Below, in pieces: positions 27,297 to 35,676 of a stretch of DNA of 64,000 nt. The stretch is from an uncultured Hyphomicrobiales bacterium (lineage in GTDB: Bacteria > Pseudomonadota > Alphaproteobacteria > Rhizobiales > Beijerinckiaceae). Both the position numbers and the translations under genes were made by a program. How positions within the stretch are numbered: the stretch's first letter is position 1; each line of letters opens with the position of its first letter. Location: the NCBI GenBank assembly GCA_903902915.1, contig CAIUWR010000015.1, forward strand, positions 1-64,000, read 5' to 3'. The notes under the pieces were generated by a model. It was given only the letters and a program-made list of their open reading frames with translations, did no database searches and was not told the DNA's origin.

Positions 27297-28256
27297 TTAA
27301 ATGATCCCTTGCTCGCGGAACCAGCGTTCCGCGCCCGGGTGCATGGGCACGTCCATGGGCGTCGCGTCGGTTTCGCGGCCAATCTGGGCAAGGCCTTCGT
27401 GGGTGCCTTTCTCCCATGTCATGTTGTCGTGGCGCGCGCCGATGGCTGCGCAGACGTCATAGGCGACCTGCTCTGGCAGATCCGCCCGCGCATACAGCGG
27501 CCAGCCGCTGAAGTCGATGCAGTCATATTCCGGCAGATGGGAGAAGCGGCCCGTGCTCAGCTTCACCTTCCGCCAGCCGATGGCGCCCAGATGTTCGAAG
27601 GCTTCTGGCTCTATATTGATGAGGCTCATGCCCTGGCTGAGCGCCTCGTCGATCCAGATGCTGATGCCTTCATCAAAAACAGCGTCGATGGAGCCATCGC
27701 GAATGCCGGCCATGCGACGCTTGTCGTTCGGCGGGCCTGCGGGATGCACGCCGCCGCCCCAGGATTTGATCTCCGTCAGGCTCATGCCATAGAGGGCGAG
27801 CAACTGGTCCACCAGCACCAGCGTTGAATGGGTCGGGTCTTCGCGCAGTGAAATCTGCAAAGGATAGCGCGCCTTCTTCACATCATGCAGCGAGGTGAAG
27901 CCGAGGCTCGCGCGCATTATGATCACGAAGCGGTCTATGCTGGGGTAATTGGCGATGATGCGCAGGGGCAGGGGGGCGTGGAAGACGCCCGTGCCGCGAT
28001 AGGCCTGTGTCAGCAGCGCGGAGGGGTTCACGAAAGCCATGTCGATATCGCCCCTTGCGACGGCATGGGCCATGATGGCGGAGCCCGTGGAAAAGCGCAG
28101 CCAGGGCTTCATCTCGTCTCCAGCGCCGCTGCCCACCGTGATGCACATGTCACGGTTGCCGCCGTATTTCGTCTGAGGGTTGCCCGCAATGTGGAGCCCG
28201 AGCTCCCATAGAATTTGCGCGCGCTTGAAGTTTGCGCCTGTGGGGAGCGTCGCCAT
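27297..28256 (-). CDS. TAXI-family TRAP transporter solute-binding protein, apparently without signal peptide
   Basis: A 319-residue protein resembling the TAXI subfamily of TRAP binding proteins: ITVGSGAGDE, MAHAVARGDIDMAFVNPSALLTQAYRG in pieces, and IDAVFDEGISIWIDEAL. TAXI proteins normally carry a signal peptide; from ATG 28256 (GGAG upstream) there is none, and the in-frame extension to 28304 is basic and polar, not a leader. It may act in the cytoplasm, or the annotation may miss a spliced-off leader. No TRAP permease is adjacent. Divergent from the Bug gene at 28420. Confidence 0.7.
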   Translation of the reverse strand: MATLPTGANFKRAQILWELGLHIAGNPQTKYGGNRDMCITVGSGAGDEMKPWLRFSTGSAIMAHAVARGDIDMAFVNPSALLTQAYRGTGVFHAPLPLRIIANYPSIDRFVIIMRASLGFTSLHDVKKARYPLQISLREDPTHSTLVLVDQLLALYGMSLTEIKSWGGGVHPAGPPNDKRRMAGIRDGSIDAVFDEGISIWIDEALSQGMSLINIEPEAFEHLGAIGWRKVKLSTGRFSHLPEYDCIDFSGWPLYARADLPEQVAYDVCAAIGARHDNMTWEKGTHEGLAQIGRETDATPMDVPMHPGAERWFREQGII

Positions 28257-28419
28257 CCTTGTCTCCAGTTTCTTGTGTGACTTTGCGCAAGATAGACGCT
28301 TCAACGAGCCATGGAAAGCGACGCGCTCTGGCTTCTGGCGCCCGTCGTCGGCTTGTCATAGATTGCGCTGAGGAAAAGATCGTTCAACGCGATCGCTAAA
28401 ATTCGGGAGGAGACAGGCC

Positions 28420-29433
28420 ATGAAGGCTAAGCCAGTCATCGTCGCGACCTTGCTGGGTCTTGCTGCGGGCGTTTCGGCTGCGCAAGCAGATTCGGTTTCT
28501 GATTTCTACAAGGGCAAGACGGTCTTCGCGCTGGTGGGCGTCAGCGCTGGCGGCGAATATGATTTTCAGTTGCGCCTGGCGGCTCGCCACATCGGCAAAT
28601 ATATCCCCGGCCATCCAACCGTGATCCCGCAGAACATGACGGGCGCCACGGGGCTGGTGATGGCCAATTATCTGTATGCGGTCGCTCCGCAAGACGGGAC
28701 ATATCTTGGCTTGATCCAGAACGGCTTGCCAACCTCGCAGGCGGTTGGCGTCGATGGCGTCAAATTCGACGCCGCGCGGTTTCAATGGATCGGCTCCGTC
28801 GCGCCAACGACGGAAACCATGGTGACGTGGAAAACCACCGGAGTGACGACCATCGAGGAGGCGCGCCAAAAGGACGTGATCGTCGGCGCCGTCGGCTCGT
28901 CCGGAATCACGCTGTCCTTTCCCGTGATGCTGAACGACCTTGCGGGAACCCGTTTCAAGATGGTGCTCGGCTATACCGGGTCCGGGGCGTTGGACCTCGC
29001 CATGGAGCGTGGGGAGGTATCGGGACGCGCGGGTTCCTGGTCGAGTCTGAAGGCCTCGAAGCCCAACTGGGTCGCCAACAAGGACATCAATGTGCTTGTC
29101 CATTCAGGCCCCAAACCTGCGGATTTGCAACATGTGCCTGGAGCTGGCGACTTCATGAGCAATGCCGAGGATCGGCAGGTGCTGGATATCGTCACCATGG
29201 GCGACACGCTGGGCCATCCATTCGCGACCGGGCCGGGCGTGCCCGCTGAGCGGGTTGCGGCGCTGCGCAAAGCCTTCGCCGACATGTTGAATGACCCGGA
29301 CTTCCGCAAGGAGGCGGCCGCCAATAACCTTGAAGTGGATCCGGTGAGCGCGGAGGCTTTGTCGAGCGCCGTCGAACAGGCGTTGGGGGCCTCAAGCGCT
29401 TCAAAGCAGCGGGCGCGCAAATATTTCCAATGA
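28420..29433 (+). CDS. Bug/TctC-family solute-binding protein (DFYKGK branch)
   Basis: A 337-residue exported protein: signal peptide ending near AAQA, then SVSDFYKGKTVFALVGVSAG, IPGHPTVIPQNMTGATG, and LDLAMERGEVSGR. It is the same length as, and by eye very similar along its whole length to, the protein encoded at 58.3 kb; both end KQRARKYFQ. GGGAGGAG precedes the ATG. Function of this branch is undefined; binding of an organic acid is inferred from the family. No TctAB genes nearby. Confidence 0.87.
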   Translation: MKAKPVIVATLLGLAAGVSAAQADSVSDFYKGKTVFALVGVSAGGEYDFQLRLAARHIGKYIPGHPTVIPQNMTGATGLVMANYLYAVAPQDGTYLGLIQNGLPTSQAVGVDGVKFDAARFQWIGSVAPTTETMVTWKTTGVTTIEEARQKDVIVGAVGSSGITLSFPVMLNDLAGTRFKMVLGYTGSGALDLAMERGEVSGRAGSWSSLKASKPNWVANKDINVLVHSGPKPADLQHVPGAGDFMSNAEDRQVLDIVTMGDTLGHPFATGPGVPAERVAALRKAFADMLNDPDFRKEAAANNLEVDPVSAEALSSAVEQALGASSASKQRARKYFQ

Positions 29434-29435
29434 AA

Positions 29436-29468
29436 AGGCCCCGGCAAATGACTTGCCGAGGCCTGTTT
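29436..29468. terminator. Intrinsic terminator between convergent genes
   Basis: AGGCCCCGGCAA (29436-29447) pairs with TTGCCGAGGCCT (29453-29464) with one mismatch, followed by GTTT. It lies between the Bug gene and the convergent channel gene. Confidence 0.75.
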
Positions 29469-29508
29469 GCGCACCCCTGTCAGGGCGGCGATTTAGTCGC
29501 TCATGGCG

Positions 29509-31134
29509 CTAGCCAGGCTCCGGCGCCGTCTTTTGCTGGGCGACCTTCTCGTAGATGGTCTTTTCAAGAGGAGAGGCTTCCCCCTCCGGAATCATCATTC
29601 CAGCCAGCTTCTGGTCAGAGATCATGACCACTTGTTTTATCTGGCTGACAAGGCTGCGGAACTGCTCGAAGGCGAGTTCGCCGTCCTGGCTGGCGGCGTT
29701 CAGGTTGAACTCCGTTCTGATGGCTTTGTCCATCAAACGGTTCCGTTGAGCCATTTTGATCATCGAGTTCAATTCAGTCTCGGTGATGTGGAGCCGCTTT
29801 GCATCATCTTGCAGGAGGGCGTGTTCGTCCGCATTGGTGAACCCGCCTTCCATCAAAGCAGCAATTTTGCTTCCGATTTTTTCACGCTCGATGCGCAACT
29901 GGTCCGTGAAGGCGGCGGACAAGATACCAGATGGAATAGCGACGAGCGCGATGCCCAAAAGCGCCATCAGAGACGTGATGAATCGCCCCATCGGCGTGAC
30001 TGGCGATATGTCGCCATAGCCGACGCTGGAGAGGGTGATCACTGACCAGTAGATCGCCGTGGGAATGCTTTCGAACTTGTCCGGCTGCGCGGCATGTTCC
30101 AACAGGTAGCCAAGGCTGCCGCACAGGATGATCACGAGCAACAACACGAAGAACGAGGCGCCGATGGTGCCCGCTTCACGCTTGATGCCGTCCCAGACCA
30201 GTTTGGTCGCGTCGCTGAAGCGCGTGAGCTTGAGCAAACGCAACATGCGGAAAATTCGCAAGAAGCGCAGATCGAAGAGATGATGCAGCAGCGCTTCCAG
30301 AAAGAAGGGCATGACTGCAAGCGCGTCGATCACCGCGCCTGGCGTGAAGCCGTATCGCGCGCGGCCAGCCCATGCCTCCTTGAACCTTGGATCTTCGACG
30401 CAGGAATACATGCGCATCAGATATTCAGTGGTGAAGACGGCGACCGCGATCGAATCGAGGACCGCGAATTCCATGGCGAGGATGTAGTGAACCGCTTCCA
30501 CCGTTTCCAGAAGAACCGATACGACCGACAACACCACCCATGCGATGATGAACATGTCGAAGAAGCTATGAATCTGCCCGCCATACCGCGAGGGCCAGAC
30601 AATCGCGTGCACATGTTGGCGGAAGGTGCGCCCCTCGTTCAGCTCGCGATATTCTTTCCAGGCGGGGATGATGACGCGGAACAACTTGAGGAGCCGCAAC
30701 AGTCGCAGCACGCGCAGCATGCGCAGATCAAGCGCTATGAAGGCCGACAGGTAGAACGGCAGAATGGAAAGCAGATCGACGACCGCGAAAGGCGAGATCG
30801 CATAAGAGATTCGCGGAAATCGTTTTCCCGCGAAGCCTTTCTGATAGGGCGACAGCAGGAACCTGATGGAATATTCCGCCGTGAAGACGACGATGGAGAC
30901 CGTGTCGAAGAAATGGAACCATTTCTTGTACGGCTCGTAGACTTCCGGAATCTGCTCGATCAGCATCGAGCCGACATTCATTAGAATGAGGCAAGCGACG
31001 AAGTTCTCGATGATTCCCTGGAGATTCCCTTCAACGTCGGGATCCAGCAAATACGAATAAATCCGTTGACCAATGCTGGGACGAAGGGCGCCAGCCTTGA
31101 GGTCGCTGGTGGGTGGCAAGGAGGTCTCGGTCAA
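29509..31134 (-). CDS. Voltage-gated potassium-type channel with two tandem voltage-sensor domains (second copy)
   Basis: A 541-residue paralogue of the channel at 13.2 kb, nearly collinear. VSD1 has F84/E87/R91, D120 and S4 residues R138, R141, R144, R147, K150, R153; VSD2 has F234/E237/R241, D270 and R290, R293, R296, R299, K302, R305. The filter TLSSVGYGD (367-375) carries Tyr where the first copy has Phe. S5, S6 and the helical C-terminal region match the first copy. The gene starts within the stop codon of the 194-residue membrane protein upstream (ATGA overlap), implying coupled translation. Potassium selectivity and voltage gating are inferred from motifs. Confidence 0.88.
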   Translation of the reverse strand: MTETSLPPTSDLKAGALRPSIGQRIYSYLLDPDVEGNLQGIIENFVACLILMNVGSMLIEQIPEVYEPYKKWFHFFDTVSIVVFTAEYSIRFLLSPYQKGFAGKRFPRISYAISPFAVVDLLSILPFYLSAFIALDLRMLRVLRLLRLLKLFRVIIPAWKEYRELNEGRTFRQHVHAIVWPSRYGGQIHSFFDMFIIAWVVLSVVSVLLETVEAVHYILAMEFAVLDSIAVAVFTTEYLMRMYSCVEDPRFKEAWAGRARYGFTPGAVIDALAVMPFFLEALLHHLFDLRFLRIFRMLRLLKLTRFSDATKLVWDGIKREAGTIGASFFVLLLVIILCGSLGYLLEHAAQPDKFESIPTAIYWSVITLSSVGYGDISPVTPMGRFITSLMALLGIALVAIPSGILSAAFTDQLRIEREKIGSKIAALMEGGFTNADEHALLQDDAKRLHITETELNSMIKMAQRNRLMDKAIRTEFNLNAASQDGELAFEQFRSLVSQIKQVVMISDQKLAGMMIPEGEASPLEKTIYEKVAQQKTAPEPG

Positions 31135-31715
31135 AACTTGATCTCCTCGACTTTCACGGCCTCACCCCAGCGATTGCAAACCTGCACCCGCAGCGGCGTT
31201 TCTGTTGCTATGGAATCTTCATTATCGCTCGCAGCGTATGTGACTCCAGTCGTGCCCGCCGAGAACCAGGGCGTGCCTTTTTCAATGGTGATCAGGCCGA
31301 TGCTCTCGTCCGTTCCATCGCATGGCGGGCCGAAAACGGGATTATCGGGTTCAAGCACGTTCACCAGCGCGGCGATTTCAGGAAGGTGGGAAATCTCTTC
31401 CCAACATGGCCCCCATGTCAGTTTGCCGGCGTTTTCTTCGCGCAGCTGACAGTGCGGCAAATCAGATTGTCCGGCCTTGCGCTTCACGCCAATCGCGGTG
31501 AGCGTGTGCGCCACGCTTTCGGCGTTGCGCTTCGCGTTCTCGAGGTGATGAGCGGCTGTGAAGATGTTGCCCGCCAGAACTGCGATGCCAATCATCGAGA
31601 CGACGACGGTCGTGAGAAAAGCGACTGCGCCCACATCCGTCTTGTGTTTCGTTTGGGGTGCGGGCTCCGGGCGCCCTGCATCCAGGTGAAGGTCGAGCTC
31701 TGAATTTGCTGCCAC
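31131..31715 (-). CDS. Single-span membrane protein, candidate channel accessory subunit
   Basis: A 194-residue protein with a polar N terminus (1-27), one transmembrane segment (28-52, VAFLTTVVVSMIGIAVLAG) and a soluble domain of about 140 residues with four Cys (89, 104, 132, 180) that could form disulfides if periplasmic. No family is recognised. Its TGA overlaps the ATG of the channel gene by 4 bases, so the two are an operon; a role as partner of the channel is inferred only from this coupling. The first channel at 13.2 kb has no such neighbour. Confidence 0.7.
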   Translation of the reverse strand: MAANSELDLHLDAGRPEPAPQTKHKTDVGAVAFLTTVVVSMIGIAVLAGNIFTAAHHLENAKRNAESVAHTLTAIGVKRKAGQSDLPHCQLREENAGKLTWGPCWEEISHLPEIAALVNVLEPDNPVFGPPCDGTDESIGLITIEKGTPWFSAGTTGVTYAASDNEDSIATETPLRVQVCNRWGEAVKVEEIKF

Positions 31716-31820
31716 GCGATCTATCGCCCCTGAACGATTTTGGTGTCAAATGTTACCAATAAAACCGTTCAAACTGCAAGAGCAGGCCCCGCTTCTTCTT
31801 GTATGAACAAGTATTTCAAA

Positions 31821-31845
31821 GAAATTACCTAAGTAATTTTTTCTG
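31821..31845 (-). terminator. Weak hairpin downstream of the dehydrogenase gene
   Basis: AAATTAC (31822-31828) pairs with GTAATTT (31833-31839). It is AT-rich and short; a weak terminator for the minus-strand operon ending at 31861, or a chance palindrome. Confidence 0.3.
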
Positions 31846-31860
31846 TTTCTTTTGTTTGTA

Positions 31861-32754
31861 TTATTCGGCGCGAGTTGGAATTTTCTGGGTGAGCGCGTCC
31901 CTGAGGAAGGGGGCGAGATCGCCGATGTCCCGGTCGCCCCAGCCGGCCGCCACGGCGCTTGACAGCACGCCGAGCGCCGCCGCCGTTGCGCCCATGGTCG
32001 CGCCGACGCTTGCGCCCGCCGCCAACGCCGACTGCAGGTCCTTGCGCAGGGTGCGGATGTCGAGGGTGAGAGGCGCCGCCTCGCCCAAAAAGTTGGCCGC
32101 TTTGTTCTCCAGCACCACATTGGCGAGCGGCGAATTCAGGAACACGCCCATCATCTTGTTCAGGTCGAGCCCCTGGGCCGCGCCCATGGCGAGGCCTTCG
32201 CCGACGCCGTTGATGAAGGCGGCCATGGCGAGGTTGAAGGCCAGCTTCATCGCATGGCCGGCGCCCACTGGCCCCATGGGCGCGCATGCGCGGGTCAATT
32301 TCTCAAGCAGAGGCCGGGCGCGTTGAAAGTCGGCGTCGCTGGCGCCCACGAGCCCCACCAGCTTGCCGTCCTGCGCGGCAGGCACAGTGCCCAGCACCGG
32401 ACAGTCCATGATGGCGGCGCCCAAAGGCTCAAGCTGGAGGGCGAGATCGCGCACGGTCTGGGGGCGCAGGGTGCTCATCTCGATGAAGAGCTTGCCGCGC
32501 AGATCAGCCGCGCCAAAGCCGCCCGTCTGGGTGAAGAGGCCGCGCACGCCCGCGTCCTCGGTGATGGAGATCAGGATCAGATCGCTGGCCAGCGCCACCG
32601 CGCAGGGATCGGCGACCACGTTGAAACCCTGCGCTGCGGCATGGATTGACGCCTGTTGGGACTGATCCCAACAGGTCGGGCGGATATCGAAAGTCGACAG
32701 CCGCCTCGCCATGGCGTTGCCCATGCGTCCCAGACCGACAAGACCGACACGCAT
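31861..32754 (-). CDS. NAD(P)-dependent beta-hydroxyacid dehydrogenase (3-hydroxyisobutyrate dehydrogenase family)
   Basis: A 297-residue protein: VGLVGLGRMGNAMARRL at the N terminus, CPVLGTVPAAQDGKLV substrate loop, and the conserved catalytic Lys170 in GHAMKLAFNLA. It lies 41 bases after an MFS transporter gene and is likely in its operon, suggesting import and oxidation (or reduction) of a hydroxy acid. The ATG at 32754 has GAGGAAC upstream at proper spacing; the open frame continues far upstream but only antisense to the transporter gene. Distinct from the family member at 10.6 kb. Confidence 0.88.
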   Translation of the reverse strand: MRVGLVGLGRMGNAMARRLSTFDIRPTCWDQSQQASIHAAAQGFNVVADPCAVALASDLILISITEDAGVRGLFTQTGGFGAADLRGKLFIEMSTLRPQTVRDLALQLEPLGAAIMDCPVLGTVPAAQDGKLVGLVGASDADFQRARPLLEKLTRACAPMGPVGAGHAMKLAFNLAMAAFINGVGEGLAMGAAQGLDLNKMMGVFLNSPLANVVLENKAANFLGEAAPLTLDIRTLRKDLQSALAAGASVGATMGATAAALGVLSSAVAAGWGDRDIGDLAPFLRDALTQKIPTRAE

Positions 32755-32795
32755 GATCATGTTCCTCAAAGGCAAGGCGGCGTCGCGCTCTGGCT

Positions 32796-34052
32796 TCATA
32801 TGGTTCGTGGCGACCGCTCGGGCTCGGTCTGCGGCAGTTTGCGCAGCGCGGGATAGGCGTATGGCCCAAGCCCCACCAACAGCAGGCAAGTGATGGCGAG
32901 CGCCCCCTCGTAGACCATGAAGATGGGAACGTAGGAGTGGAAATAGTCGAAGCTGCGGCCGCTCAGCGCCGGCCCAAGGCCCGTGCCGATGTTGAAGATG
33001 GCGAAGGACAGGCCGTAGATCGTGCCATAGGCCTTCAGGCCGAAATAACGGCTGATGAAAAAGGCCATGAGATCGATCTCCGCGCCGATTCCGGTCCCGC
33101 ATAGGGCTGCGCCAATGAGCGGCCAGGGCATGGTCCAGCCGCTGGCCAGAAGCGCGATTCCCACCATGGGCAGAACGAAGAAACAGGCGGCCACATAGGG
33201 ACCGTGAAACCGGTCGAGGCACCAGCCGCAGATGATGCGCCCGATGATGATGGCCATGCCCGCAGCCGACAACAGGCCTGTGGCCGTCTGCGCGGGCACG
33301 CCCCTGTCCGTCAGCAAGGCGACGATATGGACGATCGTGCCGTTGATGGACATCACGCCGAGGAAGAATCCGATCGTCAGCGACCAGAAGCGCCAGCTGC
33401 GCAGGGCCACGCTCGCCGGGGCTCCCGGCGCCGCGCCGCGCGCCACCGCGCTCTCCTCCGGATTCGCGACCACAGGCTCGCGAACGAAGAAGGCCACTGG
33501 CAGAAAGGCCAGAATGAGGATGGCGCCGCCTAGCCCGAAATAGGCCTCGCGCCAGCCGAAATTCGCGATCAGCGCCCCTGCGAGTTGGGGAATCAGGACC
33601 GTTCCCAGCCCCACGCCCGCCGTCGCCAGGCCCAGCGCCAGACCGCGCTCGCGGTCGAACCATTTGGAGATCGCCGCAGCATAGGGAACCGGCGTCTGTA
33701 TGGTGCCAACGGCGCCAGCGATCGCGAAAATGGCGTAGATCAGCCAGACTGGATCGGCCTCCATGAAGCCGAAGCCCATGACCGTGAGGGCGAAAAGGAA
33801 AATCCCCGGCATCATGACGCGCCGCGTGCCAAAGCGGTCAATCAGCCACCCCACTGCGAGGCAGCCCAACGCCGTCGTCCACGTGCTCACGAACAGCGCC
33901 GATGACAGCTCGCCGCGGCTGACGCCCAGCCCCTCGCTCACCGGCTTCAGAAAGACGCCGAAGGTGAAGATGAGAATAGAGCCCTGTCCCACCATCAAGC
34001 CGCAGGCGGAGGCCACGACGACCCACCATCTGTTCGCCCAGAGTCCCGTCAT
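32796..34052 (-). CDS. MFS transporter (monocarboxylate/oxalate-formate antiporter-like)
   Basis: A 418-residue inner-membrane protein with about 12 helices. The first half contains GWLIDRFGTRRVMMPG, the loop 2-3 signature of MFS carriers, and the opening WVVVASACGLMVGQGSILIFTFGVF is typical of the monocarboxylate/OFA-like branch. AGGAGGAAAAT gives a strong ribosome site for ATG 34052. Paired with a beta-hydroxyacid dehydrogenase gene, it probably moves a small carboxylic acid (inference). Confidence 0.87.
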   Translation of the reverse strand: MTGLWANRWWVVVASACGLMVGQGSILIFTFGVFLKPVSEGLGVSRGELSSALFVSTWTTALGCLAVGWLIDRFGTRRVMMPGIFLFALTVMGFGFMEADPVWLIYAIFAIAGAVGTIQTPVPYAAAISKWFDRERGLALGLATAGVGLGTVLIPQLAGALIANFGWREAYFGLGGAILILAFLPVAFFVREPVVANPEESAVARGAAPGAPASVALRSWRFWSLTIGFFLGVMSINGTIVHIVALLTDRGVPAQTATGLLSAAGMAIIIGRIICGWCLDRFHGPYVAACFFVLPMVGIALLASGWTMPWPLIGAALCGTGIGAEIDLMAFFISRYFGLKAYGTIYGLSFAIFNIGTGLGPALSGRSFDYFHSYVPIFMVYEGALAITCLLLVGLGPYAYPALRKLPQTEPERSPRTI

Positions 34053-34329
34053 ATTTTCCTCCTGATTGATGCAGCCTCTGCGGGCTGTCTTCGTGATGAT
34101 CGCGCTGTTCAACGCCCCAGCGCTGGCGTGGTGCGGCCTTGCGGCTCCCCGCCGGTCGTCATATCGACCTGCGCAGGGGGCGGCGATTGCGGATTGCTCT
34201 GTGCGGACGCCGTCTTGGCCATGCCGGTCCCAACCTCCCATGGCGGCGGCTCTCGTGGGCCATCCGCTTCATGGTCAGCATAGGATCAAACGCGCGTTTG
34301 GCAACCTGGGTCAGGCGGGTTTGGGCGCC

Positions 34330-34938
34330 TCAGAAATGCACGCTGGCGCCAACGCGCAGCATATTGGTGTTTGTGCTCATGGCGCGCGAGGTCAGCGACG
34401 TCACATAGGTCTGGGCGCCGAAATCATAGCGCAGATATTCCGCACGCAGGAAGGTGTTGCGCGTCACGGCGAATTCAGCGCCCGCGCCATAGGCCGACCC
34501 CTTGATCGACTTGTTCGACGTGCCGCTTGCGTCGGTGAATTTCGAGGTGGAATAGGCCCAGCCCAGGGTTCCATAGGCGAGCAGGCCGCCGAAGGCCCAG
34601 CCGGCCTTCGCGCGCGTGGAGGACAGGAAGTTCTGCTGGAAGGAAGTTGTGCTGAGACTTCCGGATTTGACGCCCGAGGTGAGGACATCCGTCTCCGCGC
34701 CGCCAACGAGCTGATTGGCTTGAAAATTATAGCCGACATGAGCGCCGCCGACCATGCCCGAGGCGTTGACGCCGCCCGTCGTGCCAAGGCCTACGCCCGC
34801 ATCGACGCCGAGGCCGACGCCGGAGAAATCCGCCGATGGGCGCGAGGGCGTCGTCTGAAGGTCGAAATCCGCCGCGCGCGCGGCGGAGCCCGCCAGAATC
34901 GTGGCTGCGAGAGCTGTGAGCAGGGGAAGTCTGGTCAT
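34330..34938 (-). CDS. Outer-membrane beta-barrel protein (Omp25/Omp31-like porin family)
   Basis: A 202-residue exported protein: signal peptide ending AARA, then ADF and repeated amphipathic strands rich in Gly and aromatic residues (GGAHVGYNFQANQLVGGAETD, in which the family's internal YNFQ..N.. pattern is visible), and a terminal Phe (VGASVHF) typical of barrels inserted by the BAM complex. Short alphaproteobacterial surface proteins of this type have eight strands. It stands alone, with its own promoter. Confidence 0.85.
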   Translation of the reverse strand: MTRLPLLTALAATILAGSAARAADFDLQTTPSRPSADFSGVGLGVDAGVGLGTTGGVNASGMVGGAHVGYNFQANQLVGGAETDVLTSGVKSGSLSTTSFQQNFLSSTRAKAGWAFGGLLAYGTLGWAYSTSKFTDASGTSNKSIKGSAYGAGAEFAVTRNTFLRAEYLRYDFGAQTYVTSLTSRAMSTNTNMLRVGASVHF

Positions 34939-35052
34939 GTGCGTCGTCCGGTCCAGATTGACCGTGCGATCCTACCGCGTTTCTCGGCCTTCGTTTCGCC
35001 TGCCTTACGACGTGGCTAACACTTGGTAAAAAGCGTGCAGCAAAAGGCGTCT

Positions 35053-35598
35053 TCAAAGTTGTTTGATGAAGCCCGCCAGGCTCATGAGCCCCTCCGGCCA
35101 GGGGCCGTGGCCGGACTCGACGTTGAGATGCCCCGCCTCGCCCGCATCCAGCAGTCGGCTGCCCCAGGCGTAGCTCAGCTCCTCGCTCTCCTCGTAAGGG
35201 GCGTAGGCGTCGTTGCGGCTGGCCACCAGCACCGAGGGAAAAGGCAGGGGATCGCGCGGCAGAGGCGTGAAGGAGGGGCCTGCGGCCTTGATGAGGACCG
35301 AGTCGGCCGGTGGCGCCACGAGGAAGGCTCCGCGGACCACATCGGGGGCGAAGCGCGGGGCTGCATGGGCCACGGCGGTGACGCCGAGCGAGTGGGCGAC
35401 CAGCAGAACCGGCCGCCGCGCGGATTCGACTGCGGCGACGATTCGGTCCCGCCAATATTCCAGACGCGGATTCTGCCAGTTGTCCTGCTCGACGCGGCGC
35501 GCGGTCGACAGTTTCGCCTCCCAGCGACTTTGCCAGTGGCCGGAGCCTGAGCCGCCGAGGCCGGGGATGATGAGGATGTCGAAATCCGAGGAGCGCAA
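35053..35598 (-). CDS. RBBP9/YdeN-type serine hydrolase
   Basis: A 181-residue small alpha/beta hydrolase: IIPGLGGSGSGHWQSRWE at the N terminus is characteristic of the RBBP9/YdeN family, with the nucleophile in VAHSLG and later Asp (SRNDAYA) and His (GEAGHLN) residues. Substrates of this family are poorly known. It uses TTG at 35598 with AAGGTCC upstream. It lies 78 bases downstream of radC on the same strand and may be the last gene of that operon. Confidence 0.82.
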   Translation of the reverse strand: MRSSDFDILIIPGLGGSGSGHWQSRWEAKLSTARRVEQDNWQNPRLEYWRDRIVAAVESARRPVLLVAHSLGVTAVAHAAPRFAPDVVRGAFLVAPPADSVLIKAAGPSFTPLPRDPLPFPSVLVASRNDAYAPYEESEELSYAWGSRLLDAGEAGHLNVESGHGPWPEGLMSLAGFIKQL

Positions 35599-35676
35599 GG
35601 TGGACCTTCAGTGTCGAGAACTGCCAGTGTGCTGGATATGGCCCGGTCGCCCGTCAGGCGCAAGCGTGGCCGCCAA

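Noticed and set aside
32755-33663. Long open frame upstream of the minus-strand dehydrogenase gene
   Set aside because: It lies within the MFS gene in another frame; the dehydrogenase motif starts at 32754 with its own ribosome site.
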